A stretch of 64,000 nucleotides of DNA from positions 3,100,001-3,164,000 of the forward strand of contig NZ_CP008884.1 of NCBI RefSeq assembly GCF_000725385.1, read 5' to 3'. Origin of the DNA: Dyella japonica A8 (GTDB lineage Bacteria > Pseudomonadota > Gammaproteobacteria > Xanthomonadales > Rhodanobacteraceae). Positions 19,950 to 28,763 of the stretch are shown here, one piece after another. Position numbers and translations under genes: made by a program. Every line of letters begins with the position of its first letter. Position 1 is the first letter of the stretch. The notes below the pieces were generated by a model. The model saw only the letters and a program-made list of their open reading frames with translations. It was not told the origin of the DNA and did no database searches.

Positions 19950-20846
19950 GTGAACGACATCAATGCCACCTTCTATTTGCTTCGACCCCGTCTGCAGGCG
20001 ATTGCCTACAGCATGCTGGGCTCAATAGCGGACGCCGAGGACGTCGTGCAGGATGTCTGGCTTCGGTGGCATGACGCCGAGAAGTCCATGATAAACAACA
20101 TCGAAGCATGGCTCGTGACCACCACTACACGAGTGGCAATCGACCGCTATCGCGCATTGAAGGCTCGGCGTGAGTACTATGTTGGTCAATGGCTTCCCGA
20201 GCCGATACTAGCCGATGGTCCGGCCACCCCTGAACAAATTCACGAGCGTCATGGCGAGGTTTCCATGGCACTTCTTTCGCTTCTAGAGCGCCTCTCGCCG
20301 GAGGCCCGAGCAGCCTTTCTGTTGCGCGAAATCTTTGACGTGGACTACGCCGATATTGCCGATGGAATCGGAAAGAACGAGGCGAGCGTTCGTCAGATCG
20401 TGCATCGAGCAAAGTCTCAACTGCGGGAAGGTCGGTCACGGTACGCCGTGACGCCGGAGGTGCACTGCCGAATCGTTGAGCGATTTGCGCAGGCAATGGC
20501 CCTGGGGCAATTCCAGGTTCTAAAGTCAATCTTGGCCGAGAATGCCGAAATGATTGGCGACGGCGGCGGCAGGGTGTCGAGCGTCGCCGCGCCACTGTTT
20601 GGCGGTCAGCGAATAGCGCAACTCCTGTATGCATCCACGCTTCGTTACAAAAGTGAAGTTCGAACCAAGCTGGCTCCTATAAACGGTGAAGTCAGCGTTC
20701 TTCGCTATATTCACGATTCGCTTGAGTCGGTCCTGACGGTGGAGACGAATGGTGATCTCATTGTGCGCCTATTGATTCAGCGCAATCCAGAGAAGCTGGC
20801 CGGCATTGCGTCTGAACTGGGAGTCCCGCTATTCGTGCCGCTTTGA
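19950..20846 (+). CDS. sigJ: ECF41-type (SigJ family) sigma factor, copy 1
   Basis: A 298-residue sigma factor. Region 2 lies at about residues 7-70 (IAYSMLGSIADAEDVVQDVW and WLVTTTTRVAIDRYR), region 4 at about 105-165 (LLSLLERLSPEARAAFLLRE and VRQIVHRAKSQLREGRSRY), followed by a fused SnoaL-like C-terminal domain. Both ECF41 signature motifs are present: WLPEP in the linker and DGGGR in place of DGGGK in the extension. In this family the extension regulates activity and there is no anti-sigma factor. Typical targets are carboxymuconolactone decarboxylase, oxidoreductase or epimerase genes, and such genes occur nearby (23755, 30236). The start is GTG with GGGAG upstream. Confidence 0.93.
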   Translation: MNDINATFYLLRPRLQAIAYSMLGSIADAEDVVQDVWLRWHDAEKSMINNIEAWLVTTTTRVAIDRYRALKARREYYVGQWLPEPILADGPATPEQIHERHGEVSMALLSLLERLSPEARAAFLLREIFDVDYADIADGIGKNEASVRQIVHRAKSQLREGRSRYAVTPEVHCRIVERFAQAMALGQFQVLKSILAENAEMIGDGGGRVSSVAAPLFGGQRIAQLLYASTLRYKSEVRTKLAPINGEVSVLRYIHDSLESVLTVETNGDLIVRLLIQRNPEKLAGIASELGVPLFVPL

Positions 20847-21416
20847 TGTCGATTCACGGCGCGGCGTGCCGCAGTGCGTGGGTAGCTAGATTGTCGCGAT
20901 AGTCACATTCTAATTAACGCGAGCTCGCATGGATTGGCATGACCCGATTGGATCGTGGTCTCGCAATGATCTGTCTGAATGATGGCGGCCTCGTGAACCT
21001 TCGGTAGTGAGTGCTGGATCTCTTTAGCAGGCCTATGACGTTGCGATTTAGTCATCCTCGCCACGATCGAATTGTGACTACTCCGATATCTTCAGAGAGC
21101 TCCGTACTAGCGACTCCTCCGATGGCGATGTGCGCCTCACCAGATTGCGCGTCCATGTTGGACGACACATCCGCGTGCGGGTAGATGCAATGAGGCACAT
21201 GCCGCATTGCCGATGAAGCACCAATAATTCCCCCACTTTTCTTCACCACTCGCTTAATGTGTGCCATTCGCCGTGGGCACAATGCAGGTGACTGGGGCGT
21301 TGACCAAATGCGGTAATCGTCGTTCTCAGTGGGTCTATTGTTTGACCCTCATGTCGCGCATCTCGCGATTTAGCCAGCTTGGCGAGCCGGTACGAAGTAT
21401 TCAGTGAGGTGCCGTC
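20847..21416. other. Intergenic, no gene recognised
   Basis: About 570 bases. A 76-codon minus-strand frame at 21052-21282 has no ribosome binding site or known domain and is not called. Confidence 0.4.
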
Positions 21417-22004
21417 ATCGAAAAGGAAAGACTCGAAACGTTCACTGACGGTGTGTTCGCTGTGGTAATCACGGTCATGGTTATCGAACTAAAAGTGCCG
21501 TCGGCGCCGACCTGGGGCTCTCTCTTGGACGAGAGCAACGTGTTCCTCAGTTACGTCATCAACTTTCTTTACGTGGGCATCTACTGGAACAATCATCACC
21601 ATGTTCTCACTTTGATCAAGCGCATCAACTGCACGGTGATGTGGTTCAACTTGCTATTCCTTGGCTGCCTGTCGTTGTTCCCGTTCTCCATTGCGTGGCT
21701 CAACAAAGCCACGCCGGTGCCGGCGTGCGTCCCGACAGCTTTTTACGGAATCACCTTGTTGCTGACAACGCTCTCCTGGCGATGCCTCTGCATTGGCTTG
21801 ATTCGAGTCAATGGCGGATCGGTGTCAGAGCTTCAGAAGGCGCTCGGTTCCGATTGGAAAACGAAGGTTGCGATATGGGCTCATGTCGCATCGATTGGTA
21901 TGGCTTTTCGCTGGCCTGGTGTGTCGTGTGGCCTATACGCCGCGGTAGCTGCTGTTCTTTGCTTCCCCTTTTGTCGAATCGAGGAAAAGGACGACCGAGA
22001 CTAA
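21417..22004 (+). CDS. TMEM175/DUF1211-family membrane protein
   Basis: A protein of up to 195 residues. The family signature F(S/T)DGVFA...T is seen in LETFTDGVFAVVITVMVIEL, and later helices such as FLSYVINFLYVGIYWNNHHH and WFNLLFLGCLSLFPFS fit the six-helix bacterial TMEM175 channels, which pass potassium. The signature begins before the first in-frame GTG (21453). The in-frame stretch upstream is closed by TGA and its only suitable start is ATC at 21417, preceded by GAGGTG at six bases. Either ATC is used as a rare start, or an ATG has mutated to ATC and the protein is made from GTG at 21453 without its first helix residues. Confidence 0.75.
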   Translation: MEKERLETFTDGVFAVVITVMVIELKVPSAPTWGSLLDESNVFLSYVINFLYVGIYWNNHHHVLTLIKRINCTVMWFNLLFLGCLSLFPFSIAWLNKATPVPACVPTAFYGITLLLTTLSWRCLCIGLIRVNGGSVSELQKALGSDWKTKVAIWAHVASIGMAFRWPGVSCGLYAAVAAVLCFPFCRIEEKDDRD

Positions 22005-22065
22005 TACTCGAATCGGTGCTTTGCAGCGCGACTCTACCGAAATGAGCAGGGATGCCGTGAATCCA

Positions 22066-22092
22066 TGTCACAAACGCCTTCGCTGAAACGAC
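22066..22092 (+). promoter_or_regulatory. ECF41-type promoter upstream of LysR copy 2
   Basis: TGTCACA at 22066-22072, exactly 16 bases, then CGAC at 22089-22092. The published ECF41 pattern is TGTCACA-N16-CGTC, so there is one mismatch in the -10 part. The six bases before CGAC are CTGAAA, as in the two minus-strand sites at 23568 and 31440. It points toward the LysR gene about 84 bases downstream. Confidence 0.65.
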
Positions 22093-22175
22093 TAGTGGGT
22101 AAGGGTTGGTCGCTATTGGCCTTTCTGCGCGCCGTCGCCCACATGTCATTCAGAAATTTAGTAGGTATGCCTCAT

Positions 22176-23249
22176 ATGACTCTAGATGTTCATGACAAGC
22201 CGCAGAGGGACGCCGCAGACTCGCTGGCGGCGAGCTTTACGGCCAGTTACACCGGCGTTGTTGCATTTATTGCTGTGGTCGCCGAAGGAAGCTTTGCACG
22301 CGCGGCTGATCGTTTGGGTATCGGCCGATCCGCAGTCAGTCGAAATGTGCAGAAGCTTGAAGATCAACTAAACGCAAGACTCTTTCTTCGTACGACACGA
22401 AGCACTTCTCTAACGAGAGAGGGTGAACTGTTCTACGAGAACTGCCACCCAGGGGTGCAGCGCATAGTGCGGGCCCTTGATGACATGCGTGAGTTGCGTA
22501 CCGGTCCGCCAAGAGGGCATCTACGCATTAGTGCATCGATGGGTTTTGGTCGTCAGATTGTTGCTCCATTACTTGCGGACTTCTGCGCCCGTTATCCGGA
22601 AATATCCCTCGATTTGCAGCTGGACGACCGTCCTGCTGACTTCACCGCGGACCGCGTCGATGTCGCTATAAGAGACGGTCATCTCGAGGATAGTCAGATA
22701 GTCGCCAAGCGCCTGGCTCCTATGCAGATGCTTGTAGTTGCATCCCCGGAGTACGTCCGTAGATACGGCGCACCCCAAAGCATGGACGATCTTGAAAATC
22801 ACGTATGCGTCAACTTTCGCAACGCGTCGGGGCGAATTTCTGATTGGGAATTTAAGGTTGACGGCCGGCAACACAAGCTGTCGCCGTCTTCTACATGCAC
22901 ATTCAACGATGTTGGGTTGGTGCACCAAAGCGTGCGAGATGGCTTCGGTATCGCGCAGCTGGCAGGCTATCAGGTGGCGGGAGACTTGCGCGATGGTTTG
23001 CTTGTGACCTGCCTTGATTCATATGCACCCGACGATCGCGGGCATTATCTGTGCTACCTAAGCAGGCGGCATTTGCCGGCCCGCATCCGCGTCTTCATTG
23101 ACTACGTCACCCAGGCGGTACGCGGACTGGATATGAAGTATGTTCCGTGCATTTCGGCACCATCAATGGCCGAAGCCGAATCGTTGCACGTTGTCGGTTC
23201 GAGCCAGGAGTACACTCCGCAGCCATGCCCTCTGGATTCGATCGACTGA
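22176..23249 (+). CDS. LysR-family transcriptional regulator (copy 2)
   Basis: A 357-residue regulator with an N-terminal winged helix (GVVAFIAVVAEGSFARAADR, LGIGRSAVSRNVQKLEDQLN) and an effector-binding domain. It closely resembles the regulator at 11021-12055, including the end DDRGHYLCYLSRRHLPARIR. ATG at 22176 is chosen because an upstream frame extension to 22065 would run through the ECF41-type promoter, and GTAGGT precedes 22176. If that promoter is real, the ECF41 sigma factor controls this LysR gene, giving a two-step cascade. Confidence 0.9.
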   Translation: MTLDVHDKPQRDAADSLAASFTASYTGVVAFIAVVAEGSFARAADRLGIGRSAVSRNVQKLEDQLNARLFLRTTRSTSLTREGELFYENCHPGVQRIVRALDDMRELRTGPPRGHLRISASMGFGRQIVAPLLADFCARYPEISLDLQLDDRPADFTADRVDVAIRDGHLEDSQIVAKRLAPMQMLVVASPEYVRRYGAPQSMDDLENHVCVNFRNASGRISDWEFKVDGRQHKLSPSSTCTFNDVGLVHQSVRDGFGIAQLAGYQVAGDLRDGLLVTCLDSYAPDDRGHYLCYLSRRHLPARIRVFIDYVTQAVRGLDMKYVPCISAPSMAEAESLHVVGSSQEYTPQPCPLDSID

Positions 23250-23567
23250 TGTTAAATCGGCGAAGAGGGAAATCTCTTGCCTGTCCGGCCTGTGCATGAG
23301 TGCGTAGAGATGCCGATGGGTCGAAGACCACGAGCCGCATGGCGCGAGTAGCAATGAGGCGAACAAAATGCCCGGGTCGCGGGCGCGCGACTATGGTTGG
23401 CGGCGTTGCACTGCCAAATTCGTAGATAGGTTAGATGCGAAGGAGTCGCCATTTTATGGGCGTGGTCGATCCATTATTTCATTCGTCATTGCTGTCTATC
23501 TATATCAGCGTGGAATCAGGTGCCGCAAGCGCATCTAACATTCGTTCTGAGGTGTCTATATGGGATA
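23250..23567. other. Intergenic, no gene recognised
   Basis: Lies downstream of LysR copy 2. The minus-strand ECF41-type site at 23568-23594 points into this region, but no minus-strand gene is seen. A transcript from it would be untranslated or antisense to the LysR 3' end. Confidence 0.4.
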
Positions 23568-23594
23568 GACGTTTCAGTTACGTCGTTTGTGACA
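23568..23594 (-). promoter_or_regulatory. Orphan ECF41-type promoter (minus strand)
   Basis: On the minus strand TGTCACA (23594-23588), exactly 16 bases, then CGTC (23571-23568): a perfect match to the published ECF41 pattern. It shares CTGAAACGTC with the site at 31440-31466 at identical spacing. It faces away from the AhpD-like gene and toward LysR copy 2, with no gene on its strand. Confidence 0.6.
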
Positions 23595-23754
23595 CCATCC
23601 GGGCATTGGTGCTTGGTAGGTAACATGGCGAGTCCTTTGAAGGTGCTAATGAGGAAGCCGCAACAGATCTAAACTGACTTGCCATGTCAAACATCGCGTA
23701 GCCGGCGCCTCAGTCGATTGAGGTATGAGCACGCGTCAATAGAGGACGTCTACT

Positions 23755-24234
23755 GTGACCCAGCGAATCGACTATCTGCAGCAATCTCCCGATCTTTTGA
23801 AGAAGCTGGTTGCCTTTAGTACTGCGGCGAACCAGGCAAGTATCGAAAAGTCCATCTGCCACCTTGTAGAGATCCGCGCATCGCAGATCAACGGTTGCTC
23901 CTTCTGTCTTGACATGCATATCAAGCAGGCCGTGATTGATGGTGAGCGACCGTTGCGCCTGTTTCATCTACCGGCTTGGCGCGAATCTACGCTTTTTAGT
24001 CACCGTGAGCGCGCAGCACTTGCGTGGACCGAGGCATTGACTCACTTATCAAGTGACGGCGTTCCAGACAGCGTCTACGACCGCGTACGCGATCAGTTCT
24101 CTGAGCAGGAGCTCATTGATCTCACCTACGTGGTTATGGGAATCAATGCGTGGAACCGCATCAATATTGCCTTCAGGTGTGTGCCTGGTGCGCTCGATAC
24201 GGCGTACGGCCTCAACAAGTCTGGCCTCGCCTGA
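23755..24234 (+). CDS. Carboxymuconolactone decarboxylase/AhpD-like protein
   Basis: A 159-residue all-helical protein. The AhpD-type redox motif is in EIRASQINGCSFCLDMHIKQ (CxxC plus the downstream histidine), so it is more likely a peroxidase or disulphide reductase than a decarboxylase. The end LTYVVMGINAWNRINIAFR is typical. Start is GTG with AGAGGA eight bases upstream. It lies about 3 kb from an ECF41 sigma gene. Genes of this type are the classic ECF41 partners, yet the ECF41-type site just upstream points the other way. Confidence 0.9.
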   Translation: MTQRIDYLQQSPDLLKKLVAFSTAANQASIEKSICHLVEIRASQINGCSFCLDMHIKQAVIDGERPLRLFHLPAWRESTLFSHRERAALAWTEALTHLSSDGVPDSVYDRVRDQFSEQELIDLTYVVMGINAWNRINIAFRCVPGALDTAYGLNKSGLA

Positions 24235-24251
24235 TATGTGATCGGCACAAT

Positions 24252-24292
24252 CGCGTGGTGTCGAGTGCTGTATTGACGCTCGACACCACGCG
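24252..24292. other. Perfect inverted repeat between two genes
   Basis: Arms CGCGTGGTGTCGAG and CTCGACACCACGCG (14 bases, no mismatch) enclose 13 bases. It lies between the stop of the AhpD-like gene and the cupin gene. There is no T-run, so it is more likely an mRNA-stabilising or attenuating hairpin, or a protein-binding site, than an intrinsic terminator. Confidence 0.6.
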
Positions 24293-24318
24293 CGCGGGCT
24301 TTCATGAGGATACATGCT

Positions 24319-24741
24319 ATGCGTATGTTTAAGACATTCGGATTGATGAGCTTGGCTGCTTGCTCAGCAACCGTTCCGCTCCTGGCTTTGGCCCAGAGCG
24401 CCTCGACTCCTGCTCACGCGCAGGTCGCAGAGCTCATGACCAAGGCCCTCGGGGATTACCCCGGCAAGGAAGGGAAAATGATCCTTGTTACGTACCCGCC
24501 CGGCTCGGTCGATCCGGTTCATCGCCATGACGCCAATGCCTTCGTTTACGTAATCGAAGGCTCCATTGTGATGAGCCTGAAGGGTGGCAAGGAGGTGACG
24601 TTGGGGCCAGGGCAGACTTTTTACGAAGGGCCGAACGATATCCACACCGTTGGCCGCAATGCAAGCCTTACCCAGCCAGCGAAGTTTGTGGTCTTTCTGC
24701 TAAAGGATCAGAACAAGCCGGTGTTGACGCTGGTGCATTGA
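24319..24741 (+). CDS. Exported cupin-domain protein
   Basis: A 140-residue protein. The signal peptide reads MRMFKTFGLMSLAACSATVP and ends near LALAQS. The cupin barrel has YPPGSVDPVHRHDANAFVYV with the histidine/glutamate metal pattern, and GPGQTFYEGPNDIHTVGRN for the second motif. ATG at 24319 is preferred (GAGGA upstream) over 24304. Single-domain secreted cupins of this kind often sit with oxidoreductase and AhpD-like genes; the exact role is unknown. A fragment of a second copy lies near 31470-31575. Confidence 0.88.
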   Translation: MRMFKTFGLMSLAACSATVPLLALAQSASTPAHAQVAELMTKALGDYPGKEGKMILVTYPPGSVDPVHRHDANAFVYVIEGSIVMSLKGGKEVTLGPGQTFYEGPNDIHTVGRNASLTQPAKFVVFLLKDQNKPVLTLVH

Positions 24742-25105
24742 TCTCTTGAATGGGTGCATCAATCGGCTGCGTGCGGATTATCGGTCGTTCGCTATGGTGG
24801 TAGGGCATCAGTCGCTTTATGTCGGCGCAGGACGGAATCATCCAGCGCCGACTGGCGCTGACCCGGACAGCCGGTCTCGCCTGGGAGGTTCGGTGCATTT
24901 GCATGGCGCTGTTGGAAGTGCGTAATCGGATCCGACTCTCGGAAGACCCCTGAAAAGAAAAGCGTATGGAAGCAAGGCGTGGGGCGCTATTTTCTTGCAG
25001 ATGGGGTCGGCACCCGGTCACGGTGAGATGCATGATGGCTTTTCGATGGCGCCGGAAACATTGCATCGATGTCTCCGGAGCCGATGATATGCAGACCTCT
25101 TAAGG
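24742..25105. other. Intergenic, no gene recognised
   Basis: Lies between convergent cupin and hydrolase genes; no supported frame and no strong terminator seen. Confidence 0.4.
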
Positions 25106-25927
25106 TCAGTCCTTCAAGAAGGCGAGAAGGTCAGCGTTGACCTGGTCTTGGTGTGTCGATGTCATGCCGTGGGGCGCGCCGGGATAGAAGATGGCTTTGG
25201 CACCTTTAATCATATTCCACGACCTCAAGGCGGAGTTCTTCATCGGCACGATCTGGTCGTCCTCGCCGTGAAGGATTAGCGTGGGAATATCAAACTTTGC
25301 AAGGTCTTCTGAGAAGTCGGTTTCAGAGAACGCTTTGATGCAGTCATAGGCGTTCTTCAGGCCCGCCTGCATGCTCCAGAGCCAAAACTGGCGAAGGACT
25401 CCAGGCGAGATCGCCGATCCCGGGCGATTCGCACCATAGAACGGCCGCGCGAGATCCTCGTAGAACTGCGATCGATCCCGATTGATTGCTCTTCGCATCT
25501 CGTTGAATACCTGCAGCGGAATTCCGTCCAGATTCGTGTCCGTTTGAAGCATGATCGGCGGTACGGCACCAATAAGCACTGCCTTGGCCACCCGGCGGGT
25601 GCCGTGTCGACCGATGTAGCGAGCGACTTCCCCGCCGCCCGTAGAATGACCGACCATAGCGACATTCGTCAGTTCGAGGGCCTCGATTAGGGCGGCGAGA
25701 TCGTCGGCGTAGCTGTCCATATTGTTGCCGTGCGTGGTTTGGCTAGAGCGCCCGTGCCCTCGACGGTCATGCGCGATGACACGAAAGCCATTTTGCGCAA
25801 GAAAATGCATCTGGCCATCCCAGGCATCGGCGGTCAAGGGCCAGCCGTGGGAGAAGATGATGGCGGGACCGGAGCCCCAGTCCTTGTAATAGATCTCGGT
25901 GCCATCTCTCGTTGTGATCGTACCCAT
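25106..25927 (-). CDS. Alpha/beta hydrolase (non-haem haloperoxidase family), cytosolic
   Basis: A 273-residue enzyme without signal peptide. It carries [25 protein letters not shown], nucleophile GHSTGGGE, acid HGEDDQIVP and base [11 protein letters not shown], the full triad of cofactor-free haloperoxidases and arylesterases. GGAGTTAGAGTC precedes the ATG. It is closely related to the Tat-exported enzyme at 8340-9338. Likely acts on esters or lactones. Confidence 0.93.
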   Translation of the reverse strand: MGTITTRDGTEIYYKDWGSGPAIIFSHGWPLTADAWDGQMHFLAQNGFRVIAHDRRGHGRSSQTTHGNNMDSYADDLAALIEALELTNVAMVGHSTGGGEVARYIGRHGTRRVAKAVLIGAVPPIMLQTDTNLDGIPLQVFNEMRRAINRDRSQFYEDLARPFYGANRPGSAISPGVLRQFWLWSMQAGLKNAYDCIKAFSETDFSEDLAKFDIPTLILHGEDDQIVPMKNSALRSWNMIKGAKAIFYPGAPHGMTSTHQDQVNADLLAFLKD

Positions 25928-26091
25928 GACTCTAACTCCAATGGTTTTGTGGCGAAATGAAAGCGCCTGATCTCGAGCGTGTCACTATCGCTCGTCCGTT
26001 ATGTCGTGGGCGATCTCATTTGTGCGGAAACTTGCCATGAGATAGCGCCTCTGTGAGGTGCTGCGTGCGATCTCACAATGACATCGCGGCG

Positions 26092-26337
26092 TCAGCAAAT
26101 CCTGGCGATCGAATCTATGGTGAAGTTGATCTCGTTCTTATGGCACCAGGCTTCGAGCTCGTATCTGAGTACGGACCATTTATCCCTTGCCCAATCCGGC
26201 GCGGAAGTTCTCCACGACTCCTCTGTGGGCAGATATGCCGTGAGAATGACCGGGGGCAGTTCGACCTCAAGCGTACCGCTTGGACTGACACAGAAAAGCC
26301 CGCCGTTCCATTTTGGATAAAACTTGAAGGCGCTCAT
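26092..26337 (-). CDS. Small conserved-looking hypothetical protein
   Basis: An 81-residue acidic protein beginning MSAFKFYPKWNGGLFCV and containing LTAYLPTEESWRTSAPDWAR and ELEAWCHKNEINFTID. Tryptophans and charged helices are well spaced and the codon use looks coding. I do not recognise a named family. It follows the HD-domain gene on the same strand after about 165 bases. Confidence 0.6.
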   Translation of the reverse strand: MSAFKFYPKWNGGLFCVSPSGTLEVELPPVILTAYLPTEESWRTSAPDWARDKWSVLRYELEAWCHKNEINFTIDSIARIC

Positions 26338-26502
26338 AGCTCGACTCGATAGGCTAGCGGCACAATTTTCGCCGCGTTGCACGATTTGCGATCATCATCG
26401 TCAGCGATCCATGATTCTTGCGCCATACTTCGCCGGAGATGATTGCGGCTTGCTGCGGTAATGCGCGGTCCGATGGCAGGCGGGCTGGATGGCCTTGAAC
26501 AT

Positions 26503-27204
26503 CTACTCTTCGAACGGTGAATTGAACAAGGAGTCAACAAGTGATGGCGGCCTATAGTTGGGGACAAATCGTTCGCCAAAGTCGCGCGCGAATGTGTCGT
26601 AGGTCGTTTCGGGCCGCGACTCGACTATGCCGCAAATGGCTCTCGCGAATCGTTCTTTCATTCTTAATCGAGGAAAGGCCTCAACGATTGAATTCATGGC
26701 GGGAGTGTCTACGGAGTCGTAGCACCATCCGCTGCCCCAATCGACGCTGATGCCCATTGTGCAGAGTGCTACTTCCGACTCTTTATGGAGTCCTATCGAT
26801 GGTGTGGAGTTGAGTGCAACACTGTCCCAAATAAGCTGTGTACGTCGCTCATCGAGACCTTCTTTGTGCGCAAATGCCCGGGCAGCGTTTGCGCCCTCAA
26901 CCTCGAAACGAAGCGGGCCATCGAACGCCTTCACGAGGCCAAGATCATGCAGGAGCGTCGACACGGCAAGAATTTCGGCGTCATAAGGAACACCTTGCAA
27001 TTCGGCGATCCTGCTGGCGAAGAGCCAGGAGCGCATAACATGGTTGAAGAGGTAGGGTTCGTAGCAATCTCGAACGTACTCAATGGCTCGGGCTACTAAG
27101 GCCGTATCCGGGACATAGATGTTGGCGATCAAGCGCCGCGGAATCGTTGGGCCCGTGAAAGAGCTCTCACCTTGGGTTGGTCCCTGAGTTGCGATTGTCT
27201 TCAT
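26503..27204 (-). CDS. HD-domain protein (cyanamide-hydratase-like)
   Basis: A 233-residue protein; ATG at 27204 has GGAAGAG upstream. The HD metal motif is visible as NHVMRSWLFASRIAELQG followed by STLLHDLGLVKAF. The later IWDSVALNSTPSIGLHKE supplies further histidines. The layout resembles HD phosphohydrolases annotated as cyanamide hydratase family, in which the same H...HD site hydrates nitriles. The specific substrate is not evident. Confidence 0.85.
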   Translation of the reverse strand: MKTIATQGPTQGESSFTGPTIPRRLIANIYVPDTALVARAIEYVRDCYEPYLFNHVMRSWLFASRIAELQGVPYDAEILAVSTLLHDLGLVKAFDGPLRFEVEGANAARAFAHKEGLDERRTQLIWDSVALNSTPSIGLHKESEVALCTMGISVDWGSGWCYDSVDTPAMNSIVEAFPRLRMKERFARAICGIVESRPETTYDTFARDFGERFVPNYRPPSLVDSLFNSPFEE

Positions 27205-28018
27205 AAGTCTCTTCCGTGTGGTGGCGGAAAGATCATGCAATGCTTAAAGAAATTGCAAGGCGAGCGTGTTGCGTACTGCGGCTTAGGCGATCTTTTGTAA
27301 TTGACCGCGCAGCACTCATGGCAATAGGTCACGCACAACTGCCCCTTGGCAAAGTCATTATCACTCTTCGTCATCGACCACTACCCCAATGTCGCGTCCA
27401 GCGATGGATGTAGCGCGGCATAAGCGCGATTGCATCGCCGACATGAATTCACGGCCGGTGGCCACGCCCATTCGTTTATTGATGACCTCTCTGTTGAAAT
27501 TTTGAGCCGATGCATCGCCGAACTCTAGGCACTCGTATGGCCTTACGGTGTTGCCGTTCGAGAACCAATGTGAGAAATCTCGGGCTTCCGAGCTAGTTGG
27601 CCGGCGGTGCTATAGCAGCCGCACGAGGTCGTGCATGTATGGCGATGGGAAATGTTGCGCCATGAACAACACTGCTAACACATGCGCGTAGCTTCCGCCG
27701 GCCGACGAAAAAAAATACGCTTTCCATCACGCCGAAATCAGCGCGTGACGGTTCCAGTGCTGGTAATGCGTTGGCAGAGTTCTTCTCGTGTGCGATTCGT
27801 TCCGTGATTACCTCGCCGATCATTGAGCAAGCCACGGGTGCGTTTGAGTGGAATAGATAATGCGGGACGGTAACAAGCAAAGGTTCTCTAGTTCAGCGGC
27901 GATGTTGCTCTCCTGTCAGATTCGGCATTTGGCATGCCTGCCGCGCGGCGGGATTTTTCCGAAGGCTGGTGAAGCTTTGAAATCACGCAAAAGATAACGA
28001 TGGTGGGAGCCTGTTGTT
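27205..28018. other. Intergenic, no gene recognised
   Basis: About 810 bases. A minus-strand frame of 95 codons at 27593-27880 has no ribosome binding site or recognised domain. Possibly decayed. Confidence 0.4.
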
Positions 28019-28348
28019 ATGGCTGGAATACATTCGAATACACCGATTGCCAAATCATCGCTGCAATCGCAGCTCCTGGCGGCTTACGCAGCTGACCCGT
28101 TGGACAAGCTGATCTCGCCCGTGGGTGAACACAGCTACAGCACTCTGTTCAGCTTGATCCCAGTGTCCCTGGCCGTATTGCGCGTAGCCGCCGAGATTGA
28201 GCCAGAGCCGGCTGCGGTGATGGAGTGGTACCAGACGACACCAATCGAGGAGTTGGGTCACTTGACTGCAGAACAGTTGGTGGCATTGGGTCGCGCAGAA
28301 GTAGTGATCGGGTTCCTGCTAACTATTCGCGACGGAACGCGCACCTGA
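28019..28348 (+). CDS. Hypothetical protein with DUF2384-like C-terminus
   Basis: A 109-residue protein; GGGAG lies nine bases before the ATG. The N-terminal half is helical (SLQSQLLAAYAADPLDKLIS). The C-terminal half, W-Y-x-x-T-P-I then LGHLTAEQLVALGRAEVVIG and F-L-x-x-I-R-D-G, recalls the toxin-binding domain of MbcA/ParS/Xre antitoxins. No toxin gene is adjacent. The assignment is tentative. Confidence 0.5.
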   Translation: MAGIHSNTPIAKSSLQSQLLAAYAADPLDKLISPVGEHSYSTLFSLIPVSLAVLRVAAEIEPEPAAVMEWYQTTPIEELGHLTAEQLVALGRAEVVIGFLLTIRDGTRT

Positions 28349-28763
28349 TTGTGAGCTGGATGCACATATATTGCTTGTGGCGAGTGCCGCTTTGAGCACC
28401 GCATTGGGGTGGCGGCCAGCAGCGTTTCGAAGCAAAGTGGGCTGCGGGATGTGGCCCAGAGGCACACGGTCAGATCCACAGGGCTAAGAGTTTCCGTCAT
28501 GGCCTGCGAAGCGTGCTGAGCGCGCGCCATTTGTGTACCGAGATTCCCTTCATTGCAGGCAACACGCGAAGGTGTCTGCGGGACTAGCCATCATTCGAGA
28601 CTCGAACGAGGAGGCGGTTTTAACTCGCTTTATAGCGACGAATGCGCGATGGCGCATGAGCCAGTGGGGTGGCGCCTCGGGGTGCAATCCAGGTGTGAGA
28701 ACGAATTCCCGCCATCAGTGATTTCCGTGCGGGACTAGGCCTCAGGCGGCGTCACGGTGAGGT
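28349..28763. other. Intergenic, no gene recognised
   Basis: Lies between two convergent genes; no supported frame, repeat or terminator. Confidence 0.4.

Noticed and set aside
21052..21282. 76-codon minus-strand frame
   Set aside because: No ribosome binding site, no recognised domain, overlaps the region before the TMEM175-like gene without context.
22065..22175. N-terminal extension of LysR copy 2
   Set aside because: It is not conserved in the paralogue at 11021 and covers an ECF41-type promoter.
25978..26005. TGTCACT followed by CGTCC, similar to the ECF41 promoter
   Set aside because: Spacing is wrong and no gene lies downstream on that strand.
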